A DNA stretch of 64,000 nt from Pseudomonas synxantha BG33R (GCF_000263715.2 NZ_CM001514.1:6233496-6297495); one strand, 5' to 3'; positions 27,390-36,651 are shown, counted from the first letter of the stretch. Notes: a model not told the origin generated them from the letters alone. Numbers and translations are program-made.

Positions 27390-28574
27390 TCAGCGGTAGA
27401 GATCTTCCCGCGTCCACGGCAATTCATGACCACCATCGGCGTGGGGTTTCACCGCCAGGATCTGATGCAAATTGATCCAGCCCCGAGCAAACGCATAAGC
27501 GCAACCGGCCAGGTAAAGCCGCCAGATGCGCAGCGCCTGCTCCGGCACCATCTTCGCCGCCGCTTCCAGATTGTCTTCCAGGCGCTCGCTCCAATGGTCC
27601 AACGTGCGGGCGTAGTGCAAGCGCAAACTTTCGACATCCACCACTTCCAACCCGACCTCGCTGATCTCGGCAGTCATCATCGCCAGGTGAGGCAGTTCGC
27701 CGTTGGGAAATACGTAGCGCTCGATAAACTCCCCAGCGCCTCGGCCCACTGGGCGACCATCGGTGTGTTTGGCGGTAATGCCATGGTTCATCACCAGGCC
27801 GCCTTCACGCACGGCACCGAACAGCGTCTGACAGTACTGCGCCAGGTTGGCGTGGCCGACGTGTTCGAACATACCCACGCTCACCACTTTGTCGAAGCGG
27901 CCATCCTGGGGCAGGTCGCGGTAGTCGAGCAGTTGCAGGTCGACCTGATCCTCCAGGCCCTCGGCTTTCACACGCTCCCTGGCCAGCGCCAGCTGTTCCT
28001 TGCTCAAGGTGATACCAAACACCTTGACTCCGAATTCCCGCGCCGCAAACCGCGCAAGCCCGCCCCAACCACACCCCACGTCGAGCAGGTACTCGCCCGG
28101 CTGCAGCCGCAGTTTGCGGCACAGGTGACGGAATTTGTCTTGCTGGGCCTGGTCGATGGATTCGCTGCCGGTTTCAAAATAACCGCAGGAGTACGCCATG
28201 TCCTGATCCAGCCATAGCTGGTAGAACTCGTTGGACAGGTCGTAATGGTAGGAAATGGCTGCCGCGTCGGTGGCCTTGTCGTGGATCGAGCGCACCGGAC
28301 GGCTGCCTTCGTCGTCATCGATCAAGGCGTGGCTCAACTCGTCACATACCCTGATCACCTCGGTGATGGAGCCTTCCAGCTCCAGTTTGCCTTCGACGAA
28401 GGCTTCGCCCAGTGAATCGAGCGTTGGGTGGGTCAGCTTGGACACCATCGTGGGGTCCTTGACCACAATCGTCACACTGGGCTCAGGTCCCAAGTTGAAT
28501 TCATGGCCGTCCCAGAGTCGAAGACGCAACGGTAGCTGAAGATTCTGTAAGGCCGGTGGAAGTTGCGCGAGCAT
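27390..28574 (-). CDS. cfa: Cyclopropane-fatty-acyl-phospholipid synthase
   Basis: This 394-residue SAM-dependent methyltransferase adds a methylene bridge to unsaturated phospholipid acyl chains. An N-terminal lipid-binding domain (1-120) is followed by the Rossmann domain with EYLLDVGCGWGGLARFA near 165-180, GITLSKEQ, and the conserved SVGMFEHVGH near 230. The ISYHYDLSNEFYQLWLD segment near 107-123 is typical of CFA synthases. Pseudomonads carry more than one copy; this is the Cfa-type and not the larger fused forms. Confidence 0.93.
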   Translation of the reverse strand: MLAQLPPALQNLQLPLRLRLWDGHEFNLGPEPSVTIVVKDPTMVSKLTHPTLDSLGEAFVEGKLELEGSITEVIRVCDELSHALIDDDEGSRPVRSIHDKATDAAAISYHYDLSNEFYQLWLDQDMAYSCGYFETGSESIDQAQQDKFRHLCRKLRLQPGEYLLDVGCGWGGLARFAAREFGVKVFGITLSKEQLALARERVKAEGLEDQVDLQLLDYRDLPQDGRFDKVVSVGMFEHVGHANLAQYCQTLFGAVREGGLVMNHGITAKHTDGRPVGRGAGEFIERYVFPNGELPHLAMMTAEISEVGLEVVDVESLRLHYARTLDHWSERLEDNLEAAAKMVPEQALRIWRLYLAGCAYAFARGWINLHQILAVKPHADGGHELPWTREDLYR

Positions 28575-28661
28575 GAGTAATCCCCCCTTGTTTCAGACGT
28601 CTGGAGTGAGGGTAGACCATCCGAAGACAAAGTAGGAGGCTATCGATTTAATAGCACGTCT

Positions 28662-29450
28662 CTATGGGGCTCGGAATTCGAGCAAACCGTCCTGGATCCA
28701 CTGTTTCAGCCACGTGGCCGCTTGCAGCGACGCACCCTCTGAATAAGTGACTGCCAACTCTGCGCACAGTTCTGAAAAATTCCAGCCGGTAGTCACCATC
28801 CCTGCCAGTGCACAGGCTTCGTCAGGCCCCAGGCTGCGGTAGTGACACACATTCTGATGACGCCATACCAGGCAGATTTGCATCGGGTCCAGCGCCTGGC
28901 TGCCGGGAAAACCCGATGCATCCTTGCTGGCTCGCCAGATCGCCACCGTGTTGAAACGGCACAGCAAATGCTGCACTGAAGGCGCCAGGCTTACCTGCAG
29001 CGTCGGCCAGTCCCCGGGTGCCAATTGCGCCATGTCATTCACGGTCAGCGGCGTACCCTGGGGTGCATCGAACGCCAGGGTAAACGCCCACTCCAGGCGC
29101 GCCAATTCAGCCAGCGGTGCACTTTGTTCTGCGACCAAGTGCTCAAGGATAAACATCGAAAAGCGCTCACCGAGCCAACGCAGGCTGTAGTGGGCCGAGG
29201 GGTAACGGCGAACGTAGGCTTCGCTCAGCGCGGCAAATTCATCATCACCCAGCCAATATCGGATAGCGCTGAAGTCATGGCACAGCACTTCCTTCAATCG
29301 CGACAGATAGGCGTTGTGGTAAATCGCCAGGCCGGTGTCCACATCCAGGGTCGGCCCCCCCAGCAAGGTGGCGGCAAAGCTGCTGTTGGCAGCGCAAGGT
29401 TCAGATAACAGGTGCTCTTCAAAAGCCAATTGCCAGTCGATCAGGCGCAT
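28662..29450 (-). CDS. bufC: Bufferin maturation partner (DUF2063, BufC/HvfC-like)
   Basis: This 262-residue soluble protein has a DUF2063 N-terminal domain (about 1-95: WQLAFEEHLL, AIYHNAYLSRLKEVLCHDFS, YVRRYPSAHYSLRWLG) followed by a less conserved C-terminal domain. In MNIO-type RiPP systems this protein delivers the precursor peptide to the DUF692 enzyme. The ATG overlaps the end of the upstream DUF692 gene by 10 nt, so the two are coupled. No DoxX-type gene, often found in such operons, follows here. Confidence 0.85.
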   Translation of the reverse strand: MRLIDWQLAFEEHLLSEPCAANSSFAATLLGGPTLDVDTGLAIYHNAYLSRLKEVLCHDFSAIRYWLGDDEFAALSEAYVRRYPSAHYSLRWLGERFSMFILEHLVAEQSAPLAELARLEWAFTLAFDAPQGTPLTVNDMAQLAPGDWPTLQVSLAPSVQHLLCRFNTVAIWRASKDASGFPGSQALDPMQICLVWRHQNVCHYRSLGPDEACALAGMVTTGWNFSELCAELAVTYSEGASLQAATWLKQWIQDGLLEFRAP

Positions 29451-30286
29451 AGCGATCTCCTGGCCAGGGCGCTGGCAGCCAGCTCGCGGGCCTTGCTCAA
29501 CTCAGTGAGCAACTCTTCGAACGGCGGGAAATGATCATCGCGCTCCAACAGCGTCGACACCGGCCCCAAATGCTCTAGGGTCTGTTGGTAAAGCGCCCAC
29601 ACCGGGTCGCACACAGGATGGTCGTGGGTGTCGACCACATAGTCGCCGTAGTCCATATGCCCGGCCAGGTGCAGTTGGCGGATGCTCTCGGGCGGCAGGT
29701 TGCGGATAAACGTCCAGGCATCAAAGCCATGGTTACGCGCACTCACATACACATTGTTCACATCCAGCAGCAACTGGCACCCGCTCAGGTGGGCCAAAGC
29801 GTTGAGGAACTCCCACTCGGTGAACTCATCAGCCTTGGAGCGCACATAGCTGGAGACGTTTTCCAGCACCAGCGGGCGCTGCAACACGTCCTGCACCTGA
29901 CGCACACGACCGGCCACGTGATAGAGGCTTTCTTCGGTGTAGGGCAGCGGCAGCAGGTCATGCAACTGGTGCGCGCTGCCGCGGCTCCAGCACAGGTGAT
30001 CGGAAATCCACGCCGGCTGGATGCGCTCGGCGAGCTGTTTGATTTGCGCAAGGTAATCGGTATCGAGGGCATGGGGCCCACCGATGGACAAGGACACACC
30101 GTGCATTACCACGGGGTAACGCTCGGCTATCGCATCCAGGTAGTACAAGGCTTTGCCGCCCTGCACCAGATAATTCTCGGAGATCACTTCGAACCAATCC
30201 ACGGCCGGCGACTGTTCGAGGATCTGCTGGTAGTACTCACTGCGTAAACCCAGGCCGTAACCCAGACTTGGAAGGGACGCGGACAT
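29441..30286 (-). CDS. bufB: DUF692 multinuclear iron oxidase (BufB-like RiPP enzyme)
   Basis: This 281-residue TIM-barrel protein is of the DUF692/MNIO family (MbnB, TglH, BufB), which oxidise Cys residues in precursor peptides with a multi-iron centre. Metal ligands are visible across the sequence: VVMHGVSLSIG, WISDHLCW, LVLENVSSY, QLLLDVNNVYVSARNHG, LHLAGHMDYGDYVVDTHDHP and LERDDHFP. It lies between the small Cys-rich secreted precursor and the DUF2063 partner, the standard bufferin order. Expected product: thiooxazole-type modified Cys on the precursor. Confidence 0.9.
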   Translation of the reverse strand: MSASLPSLGYGLGLRSEYYQQILEQSPAVDWFEVISENYLVQGGKALYYLDAIAERYPVVMHGVSLSIGGPHALDTDYLAQIKQLAERIQPAWISDHLCWSRGSAHQLHDLLPLPYTEESLYHVAGRVRQVQDVLQRPLVLENVSSYVRSKADEFTEWEFLNALAHLSGCQLLLDVNNVYVSARNHGFDAWTFIRNLPPESIRQLHLAGHMDYGDYVVDTHDHPVCDPVWALYQQTLEHLGPVSTLLERDDHFPPFEELLTELSKARELAASALARRSLCA

Positions 30287-30353
30287 GACTCACTCCAGGG
30301 CAAAGTGTCCGCAGCGGTGGCAGGCAGCCGCCGCGGTTGCACTCGTTTGCCGG

Positions 30354-30605
30354 TTACTCGCCGACTTTACCGCCAGCGGCGTCGCAGGCCGATTTAGTCA
30401 TGGCCTTGAAGCCCATCCCTTTGCACTCGCCCTGGCCCTTGCACGCGTGGTCCTTGGTTTTGCAGTCGTTCATGCCTTTGCAGGAGGTCACGCCGTAGCA
30501 GTGAACGGTGGCGTCTGCGGCTTGTACCTGAGTGGCCACACCCGCGAACAGAGAAGCAGCGGCCATCGCGAGGGCGGCACCAGCAGCAGCGGATTTAATG
30601 CTCAT
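30354..30605 (-). CDS. bufA: Bufferin-type RiPP precursor, secreted Cys-rich peptide
   Basis: This 83-residue precursor has an unusually long N-terminal signal ([20 protein letters not shown], cleaved near VQA) that doubles as leader, and a core of about 48 residues with six Cys: [37 protein letters not shown]. The CxGVxxCKG...CKGxGxC pattern resembles the BufA2 subfamily of periplasmic metallophores; the subfamily is recalled, not tested. The start at 30605 has AGGA 8 nt upstream. An open frame 60 nt longer is not signal-like. Known bufferins protect against copper by binding it through modified Cys. Confidence 0.87.
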   Translation of the reverse strand: MSIKSAAAGAALAMAAASLFAGVATQVQAADATVHCYGVTSCKGMNDCKTKDHACKGQGECKGMGFKAMTKSACDAAGGKVGE

Positions 30606-30721
30606 TGTTGTATTCCTCATGATCAGTAGTGGAGCCGGTCCGAACGGATTGTTCAGTCTCGACACACCACTAGAGTGAGGCCCCCCATCGGCGTTACAGC
30701 CGTGTGCAAATATTTCTGAAA

Positions 30722-32608
30722 TTATTCATCAAGCTTCAACAGAGGCTCCTGGAAGCGTAATAACCGCCCAGCGTTACCCAGCACCAGCAAGGTACTGAGG
30801 TTATGCAGCACCGCCGCAATCATGGCACCCGCCGCGCCCAACCAGCCAAAGGCCGCGAACACCACGATGGCCAACGTCCAGCCCAGGCCGATGATCACGT
30901 TCACCTGCAACGTCTGCCGGCACTGGCGGCTCAAGCGCACGCAGGTACCCAGGCGGCGCAAGTCGCTGCCGATCAACACCACGTCCGCCGATGCCAGGGC
31001 GATATCGGCACCGCCCGCCCCCATCGCCACACCAACCACACCGGCCTTGAGCGCCAACGAATCATTGATGCCATCGCCCACCACCATCGGCCGGAAGCCG
31101 CTGCTGATTTCACCCAGCACGCGGTTGAGCTTGTCTTCCGGCAAGGCTTGGGCTTCGACATCACTGATGCCCACCTCCAGCGCCAGGCTGTCGGCCACGC
31201 TTTGGCGGTCGCCGGTCAGCAGCAACTGGCGGCCCAGGCCCAAATCACGCAACTCTTGCAGGGCCTGGCGCGCCTCCGGCTTGACGCTGTCGGCCAGCAA
31301 CAGCCAGGCCAGGAAATCGCCGTTCAACGCCAACCCGGCAATTGGGCCGTCATGGCTGGGAACGCCGCTGGTGACGATGCCCAATTGTTCGAACAACTCC
31401 GGCCGCCCCAGCGCCGCTTCGCCCTGTTCGGTCTGTGCGACCACGCCCAGGCCCTGACGCTCGCGAATGTCGGTGAGCGCCAGTAACTGCTCCTGAGTCG
31501 CCAACCCCGCCAACGCTCGGCTGACCGGGTGACTGCTCGCCGAGCCGAGGCTGGCCGCCAGGTTCAGCAGCTCCTGGCGATCCGGTGCGGTGGTCTCGAT
31601 GGACTGCAAACGCAGGGTGCCAAAGGTCAGGGTGCCGGTCTTGTCGACCACCAACGAGGTCAGGTCAGCCAATTCTTCGAGAAACGCCGAGCTGCGAATC
31701 AGAATCCCATGACGCGCCGCCACGGCGATCCCGGCAATCGCCGTGGCCGGCGCCGACAGCACCAAGGCACACGGGCACGCCGCCACCAGCACCGCCAGCA
31801 TCGCCTGCGCATCGTTGGTGACGAACCAGGTGACCGCCGCCAGCAACAGCACCAACACCATATAGCTACCGGCATAACGCTCCAGCAGCCGAGTGATCGG
31901 CGGCTTGGAGCGCTCGGCGTTCTGCATCAGTGCGATGACTTTGCCCAAGGTCGATTCGTTGCCAGTGCGCGTCACTTCAAGGCGCAACAGACCATCAAGG
32001 TTGATCGCGCCACCAAACACCTGCACGCCAACGCCGGCTTCCAGCGGCACTGACTCACCGGTGATCGGCGCCGTGTCCAGGCTCGCCTGGCCGGACAGCA
32101 CCACGCCATCGGCCGGCACGCGGTCGCCGGCGCGCACTTCGACGATATCGCCGGGCTTCAGCGTGGCGTTATCCACTTCGGTAATGGATCCGTCAGCCTG
32201 TACCAAACGCGCGTGGCTGCGGGTGAGTTTGCCCAGGGCATGGATCGCCTCCTGGGAGCCGATCACGCTGCGCTCTTCCAGCACATGGCCGAAGATCATG
32301 ATGATCGGCAACAACGCGGCGGTGAGCAGATCGCCGGTGGCCCAGGCGCCAAGCATGGCCAGGGCAATCAGTTGGTCGGTGATGCCGTGCAAGCTGGGAA
32401 AGCGCAGGCTGTACCAGGCCGAACGCATCACCGGCACCGCCACCAACAGCGATGCCACCCCCAGCAGCAATTGGCTCACACCGTTCTGATCCGGCGCCAG
32501 CCAGCGCCACACCAGGCCCAGCACGAGCAACCCAAGGGCGAGCATGGCCAGGGTCAATTGCCGGGCAGCGCTGCGCTGTTCGGCCGAGGTCAGCATGGGT
32601 GCGCTCAT
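30722..32608 (-). CDS. hmtA: P1B-type heavy-metal ATPase, HmtA-like
   Basis: This 628-residue inner-membrane metal pump lacks the N-terminal HMA domain. Motifs: TGES at 183-186, CPC in the sixth membrane helix (278-280), phosphorylation site DKTGT at 322-326, HP at 360-361 and GDGIND at 511-516. The last helices read [10 protein letters not shown] and [17 protein letters not shown], so the eighth helix has HNLST and not the usual motif of zinc or copper exporters. In P. aeruginosa the similar HmtA is a zinc/copper importer and its operon is zinc-regulated (recalled). It is last of four overlapping genes after three SPFH proteins; the ATG overlaps the previous stop by 4 nt. Confidence 0.85.
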   Translation of the reverse strand: MSAPMLTSAEQRSAARQLTLAMLALGLLVLGLVWRWLAPDQNGVSQLLLGVASLLVAVPVMRSAWYSLRFPSLHGITDQLIALAMLGAWATGDLLTAALLPIIMIFGHVLEERSVIGSQEAIHALGKLTRSHARLVQADGSITEVDNATLKPGDIVEVRAGDRVPADGVVLSGQASLDTAPITGESVPLEAGVGVQVFGGAINLDGLLRLEVTRTGNESTLGKVIALMQNAERSKPPITRLLERYAGSYMVLVLLLAAVTWFVTNDAQAMLAVLVAACPCALVLSAPATAIAGIAVAARHGILIRSSAFLEELADLTSLVVDKTGTLTFGTLRLQSIETTAPDRQELLNLAASLGSASSHPVSRALAGLATQEQLLALTDIRERQGLGVVAQTEQGEAALGRPELFEQLGIVTSGVPSHDGPIAGLALNGDFLAWLLLADSVKPEARQALQELRDLGLGRQLLLTGDRQSVADSLALEVGISDVEAQALPEDKLNRVLGEISSGFRPMVVGDGINDSLALKAGVVGVAMGAGGADIALASADVVLIGSDLRRLGTCVRLSRQCRQTLQVNVIIGLGWTLAIVVFAAFGWLGAAGAMIAAVLHNLSTLLVLGNAGRLLRFQEPLLKLDE

Positions 32609-33639
32609 TGTTCGGCTCCCTGGATGATCAAGCGGGAGTCGTCTTTGGGATCGACGGTGGTCACGGAACCCGCCTGGCCGAGAATCTTCGGCAGGCGTTC
32701 GCGGTACAGGCGCAACAGCAAGCCGGGGTCTTTGACCTGGGCGAGGCTGGCGACGGTAGCGGTTTGCGCCTGGGCATTGGCCAAGCGTTCGCTGGCCTGG
32801 GCGTGGGCGACTTGCACCTGGCGGTCAGCCTCCTGATTCGCGGTCTGGGTGAGTTTTTCCGCTTCGGTGCGGGCGTTGGCCACCGCTTTATCCGCTTGCT
32901 GGCTGGCGGTCAGCACTGCGTTGAAGGCATTCACCGCCGGGCCCGGCAGGCTCGATTGCACATCGACGCGGGTGACTTCGATGCCCAGGCCCAAGCCGCT
33001 GGCAGCCAACTCGGCCAGGCGTTTATTGATGCCTTGCACCAAGTCGCCGCGCAGTCGCTCGCGGCGTTCGGCGGCGCCATTGTCGCTGCCGATCAGTTCA
33101 GGGCGTGCTACCAGAATGGTGTCCAGATCCCGCGCTGCCGTCAGGGCTACGGCGCTGCGCGTCACCAACCGATCCAGCGCAGGCAACACGTGGTCGCCCT
33201 GCAACACGAAGGCATAGGGCTCGGTCACCTTGTAGAACACCCGCACATCCAACTGCACCACCCCGGCATCGCCGGTCAGCAGGTAGCCGGAACCGGCCAG
33301 GGCATCGCTCAACGGCGTAGCGAAACTGGCCACGCGATCGGCCTGCAACGCCGCATCGGAACGCAGCAGGTTCTCCACTCGGCGCTCGATCACCCGGTCC
33401 GCCGCCGGCAACAACACCACCTGCTCGAACGGCTGCGGCCAGGCCAGCAACAGCCCGGCGTTCTGAATGCGATCAAGGGCGCCGAAGTGCAGGACCACCG
33501 CGCGATTCTGCGGGTCGATCTGGCGCACATTGGAAAAGGCCCAGGCCAACGCCGCCAACACAGTGACCGCGTACAGCGCCAGGAAGGTCAGGCGCCCGGC
33601 CTGAATCCAGGGGCTGTCGGGACTGTCGCGTTCGCTCAT
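32605..33639 (-). CDS. SPFH-domain membrane protein (HflK-like), third of trio
   Basis: This 344-residue protein has one N-terminal membrane helix (about 16-38), then an SPFH/band-7 domain (RAVVLHFGALDRIQNAGLLL, about 45-235) and a long Ala/Gln-rich coiled coil (about 235-305; ANARTEAEKLTQTANQEADR). It has the make-up of HflK but is a paralogue: true hflKC lie with hflX/purA. Coupled by 4-nt overlaps to both neighbours. It is likely to form an oligomeric cage or microdomain at the inner membrane around the metal ATPase; that role is inference. Confidence 0.85.
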   Translation of the reverse strand: MSERDSPDSPWIQAGRLTFLALYAVTVLAALAWAFSNVRQIDPQNRAVVLHFGALDRIQNAGLLLAWPQPFEQVVLLPAADRVIERRVENLLRSDAALQADRVASFATPLSDALAGSGYLLTGDAGVVQLDVRVFYKVTEPYAFVLQGDHVLPALDRLVTRSAVALTAARDLDTILVARPELIGSDNGAAERRERLRGDLVQGINKRLAELAASGLGLGIEVTRVDVQSSLPGPAVNAFNAVLTASQQADKAVANARTEAEKLTQTANQEADRQVQVAHAQASERLANAQAQTATVASLAQVKDPGLLLRLYRERLPKILGQAGSVTTVDPKDDSRLIIQGAEQ

Positions 33640-34625
33640 GGCTGGATGTCCTTCGGCCCATCCACCAGGGCGCGGAACGGCGCGGCGTCGGTGCGCAGGA
33701 TGATTTTGGTACCCGGCGTGACCACCGTGCCCAAGGTATCCAGCGAGCGCAGCAGGTTGTACAACTGCGGATTACCCGCGTAGGCACGGCCATAAATCTG
33801 CGCGGCTTCTACCCGCGATTGCGCTTCGATATCGGCGGCTTTCACCGTGGCATCGGCCTGCACGATGCGCGCATCACGCTCGGCGGCGGAGCGGATTTGC
33901 GCCGCTTCGCGCTTGCCCACGGCGGTACGTTCAGTGGCGATGGTTTCCCGCTCGGCGCGCATACGATCAACCGTGGCGGTGAGTGTCACCGAAGGCAATG
34001 TCAGGCGCTCGATGCCGACCTGCGCCACGCGCACGCCGTAGGTGGCGAGCAATTGTTGATCAATCTGCTGGCGCAACTGCGCTTCAAAATCGGCGATGCG
34101 CACTTGGCTGGCGTCGGTGTTGATCAAACTGGACAGGTCAAAGCTGGCCGCCGTGGTTTCCAGCGCCGAGCCGACGAAGGCGCGGATCTGCCGCGCCGCT
34201 TCGTCCGGCTGGTTCTGCACTGCGCGCATGAAGCGCTGCACATTGTCGGCATCGCCCTGCACCTGCCACGCCACATAGGCCTGCACGATAATCCGCAGGC
34301 CATCGCGGGTGCCCACGTCCTGCAAGCCACTGGACGTGGTGCGCAGGCGCAGGTCCACCGGGATTGCCGCTTCGAATGGCGCCGGCCAGCGCCAGCCCAG
34401 GCCCGGTTCCAACAACACTCGCGCGGGGTTGCCGAAGCGGGTAATCACCGTGGCCTCGCCGGAGCGCACCTGCACCAGGCTCGCCGCTGCCACGGCAAAC
34501 AGCACCAGTAACGCCGCCCAGGCCATGCGCCGCCAAGGGAAAGGCCCGGCCGCTTGCTCATCACCATGGTGGTGATGGTGGTGGCCGTGATGATGATGAC
34601 CGTGATCGTGGGAATGAGCGCTCAA
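33636..34625 (-). CDS. SPFH-domain membrane protein (HflC-like) with His-rich N-terminus
   Basis: This 329-residue protein begins with a His-rich tail of about 20 residues (MSAHSHDHGHHHHGHHHHHH), the kind of sequence that binds zinc, nickel or copper. A single membrane helix (about 33-51), an SPFH domain (VRSGEATVITRFGNPARVLL, about 52-220) and a coiled coil (about 220-285) follow. The start is TTG at 34623-34625 with AAGGAG 8 nt upstream. The tail sits on the cytoplasmic side if the orientation is N-in. In this operon it may sense or buffer the metal carried by the P1B ATPase. Confidence 0.85.
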   Translation of the reverse strand: MSAHSHDHGHHHHGHHHHHHGDEQAAGPFPWRRMAWAALLVLFAVAAASLVQVRSGEATVITRFGNPARVLLEPGLGWRWPAPFEAAIPVDLRLRTTSSGLQDVGTRDGLRIIVQAYVAWQVQGDADNVQRFMRAVQNQPDEAARQIRAFVGSALETTAASFDLSSLINTDASQVRIADFEAQLRQQIDQQLLATYGVRVAQVGIERLTLPSVTLTATVDRMRAERETIATERTAVGKREAAQIRSAAERDARIVQADATVKAADIEAQSRVEAAQIYGRAYAGNPQLYNLLRSLDTLGTVVTPGTKIILRTDAAPFRALVDGPKDIQP

Positions 34626-34637
34626 CAGACAGACTCC

Positions 34638-36563
34638 TTATTGAACGGCTTTGCGCGGCGCCAGTGGATCGGCGGGCAAAGTAAAAGAACGCAGATCGAT
34701 CGTCGGCGCACTGTCGGCGCCCAAACGATGATCCAGAATAAGCAGCTTGGCGTGGGCCAGGCCCAGGCTCAGTTGGCTCAGGTACTGTTCCAGTACGAAA
34801 GCCTGGCCCGCCGCGGCATAGGCTTTTTGTTCGGCGGCAAAGCGCAGGTTCGCCGCTTGGGCGCCAGCATTCACTTCGCGGGCGCTGGCCTGGGCCTGAT
34901 CACGGACGGTGCTGGCTTGCAGCAGCGCCTGGTTGGTCTGCTCGCTGGCCGCGCCACGTTCACGGGCAATCAGTGCCTGGGCGCCGATCTGGGCAGCTTG
35001 CACACCGTGGTAAGCATTGGCGGCGCCGGCCGGTGGGTGGATCGCTTCAACCACCGTGGCGAGGATCTCCACCCCGCTGTCGAGGGTGTGCAGGTCTGCT
35101 TGCACCGTGCGGCCAATCTCGTCGGCGAGGCTGGTGCGTTGTTCCCCGAGCAATGCGTCGAGGGTGCGCGAGGCAAAGTCATGCACCAGGATGCGGCTGG
35201 CGGTGCTGCGGATCAGGGTGGGTATGTCCGCGCTGTTGTATGTGGCGGCAAGCGCAGCCTGGTCGGTGAGGCCGATGCGGTAGACAAATCGCACGTCCAT
35301 GTTGACGATCTGGAAGCCCTGCTTATCGCCGCTGCTGCTGGCGATGACCTGGGATTTGTCATTCACATGGCTGGCGTCCCACAGGCGGTTGGCAATCAAC
35401 GGCGCCGGGCCTTCGGCAGCGGCCAACTCCGGTGTGGCGGCTTCGCTGACGCTGGTCGCCAGTTCATGCACCACGCCGTTCTCCACGTTGAGTACGCGGC
35501 CCAGCGGCCACGGCAAACCCGTATGCAGACCGGGGCCGAACACCTCGACCGGTTTGCCGAAGCGCTCATAAATCCCACGCCCTTGCAGGGGCACTTCATG
35601 CACGCCGGTCAGCGCCCAGCCTACCGCCAGCACCACCAGCAACACCGGCAGGAAAGCCCGGCGCATGTAGGTGAAGGCCCAGATCTGGCGCAGGTCGATG
35701 CCAAAACGGTTGTGCAATTCATGCTGCAACGCCAGCAACGGTTGTGGCGGCCAACGCAGCAGGCCGGCGATAAAACTCTGCGCCATCAAGCGCGGCTCAA
35801 GGCGCGGCTGGCGCGGGCTGAACAGCGACAGCACGCCCCGCAGCAGGAACTCCAGCGCCACCAGCGCCGGCAACAGGCCGACGAGTGTCGCCAGACGCAG
35901 CGGCCACACCGACTCGGCATTGGCAAACAACAGGCAGATGGCACTCAGCACCAGGCAGATAATCGCCACCCGACTCAACTGCGCCAGCTGTGAAGCTTCC
36001 GGCCACTGGGCGGCGGTTTCCTGGGCCAGGCGACGCTCGAACACCAGCAAGCCAAAAGCCAGCCCCAATGCCAGCGCCGCACCGATGCTGGCGGACTGAC
36101 CGATGGCCGCAGCAGGCAAGGCCAGGTCCCAGAACTGGATAACGCTGACCAACGCCAGCAACGACCAGCCAGCCAACCACAGCACCGGTGCGCCAACTTG
36201 CGCCAGCAGGCCGTTGCCGAAACGGTTGATCAGCCCCTTGTGCCAGGCAGTGGGCTCAATGGGTTGCTCAATCAACTCAGCGCTCGGCACCTCCAGCGCC
36301 TGGGCACGCCAATCAGCCACCCACCAGGCCGACTGCAACCCGGCCACCAACAGCAGCAGGGCCGAAGCGCAGTTGATCAACACCACCGGCCAGATCGACA
36401 GTGGCGCAAACAACGCCACGAACAGCGCCAACACCCATCCGCTGATCGCCAGGGTCGTCAGGCTGATACCCGCTTGGCGTAACCGACGGGCATGGAACAG
36501 CCCTTGCTGAAAACGCGCCAGGCCTTCTACCGAAGCGCCATCAGCTTCTAAATCCACCTGCAT
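34638..36563 (-). CDS. Large multi-helix SPFH membrane protein (HflK-like)
   Basis: This 641-residue protein combines about six membrane helices in the first 280 residues (pairs near 25-75, 125-195 and 210-270), a further helix at about 303-320 and a C-terminal SPFH domain (about 325-560; EVPLQGRGIYERFGKPVEVF), ending in an Ala-rich coiled coil. Ordinary HflK has one helix, so the N-terminal membrane block is an added module. The start at 36563 (MQVDLEADGASV) is chosen because the longer open frame runs back through a REPIN. It is first in the operon, 12 nt before the His-rich SPFH gene, with a Zur-like box about 29 nt upstream. Confidence 0.82.
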   Translation of the reverse strand: MQVDLEADGASVEGLARFQQGLFHARRLRQAGISLTTLAISGWVLALFVALFAPLSIWPVVLINCASALLLLVAGLQSAWWVADWRAQALEVPSAELIEQPIEPTAWHKGLINRFGNGLLAQVGAPVLWLAGWSLLALVSVIQFWDLALPAAAIGQSASIGAALALGLAFGLLVFERRLAQETAAQWPEASQLAQLSRVAIICLVLSAICLLFANAESVWPLRLATLVGLLPALVALEFLLRGVLSLFSPRQPRLEPRLMAQSFIAGLLRWPPQPLLALQHELHNRFGIDLRQIWAFTYMRRAFLPVLLVVLAVGWALTGVHEVPLQGRGIYERFGKPVEVFGPGLHTGLPWPLGRVLNVENGVVHELATSVSEAATPELAAAEGPAPLIANRLWDASHVNDKSQVIASSSGDKQGFQIVNMDVRFVYRIGLTDQAALAATYNSADIPTLIRSTASRILVHDFASRTLDALLGEQRTSLADEIGRTVQADLHTLDSGVEILATVVEAIHPPAGAANAYHGVQAAQIGAQALIARERGAASEQTNQALLQASTVRDQAQASAREVNAGAQAANLRFAAEQKAYAAAGQAFVLEQYLSQLSLGLAHAKLLILDHRLGADSAPTIDLRSFTLPADPLAPRKAVQ

Positions 36564-36591
36564 CCGCTCAATGCCCACCTGTACACAATTC

Positions 36592-36604
36592 GTTACGATA
36601 TAAC
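36592..36604. promoter_or_regulatory. Degenerate Zur-like box before the SPFH/HmtA operon
   Basis: Read on the minus strand it is GTTATATCGTAAC: one arm (GTTATA) is identical to the two clear Zur boxes in this window and the other differs at two positions. It is flanked by TTCGT/ACGAA arms and lies 29 nt before the first ATG of the operon. Assignment rests on similarity and on recalled zinc control of hmtA in P. aeruginosa. Confidence 0.5.
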
Positions 36605-36651
36605 ACGAAGCGTGAAATTTTTGTTCGCTTTTGCATCCACTCTGAATCCCT

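Noticed and set aside
34554..35993. 479-residue plus-strand frame over the SPFH genes
   Set aside because: Antisense shadow with Gln/His/Arg-rich sequence and no motifs.
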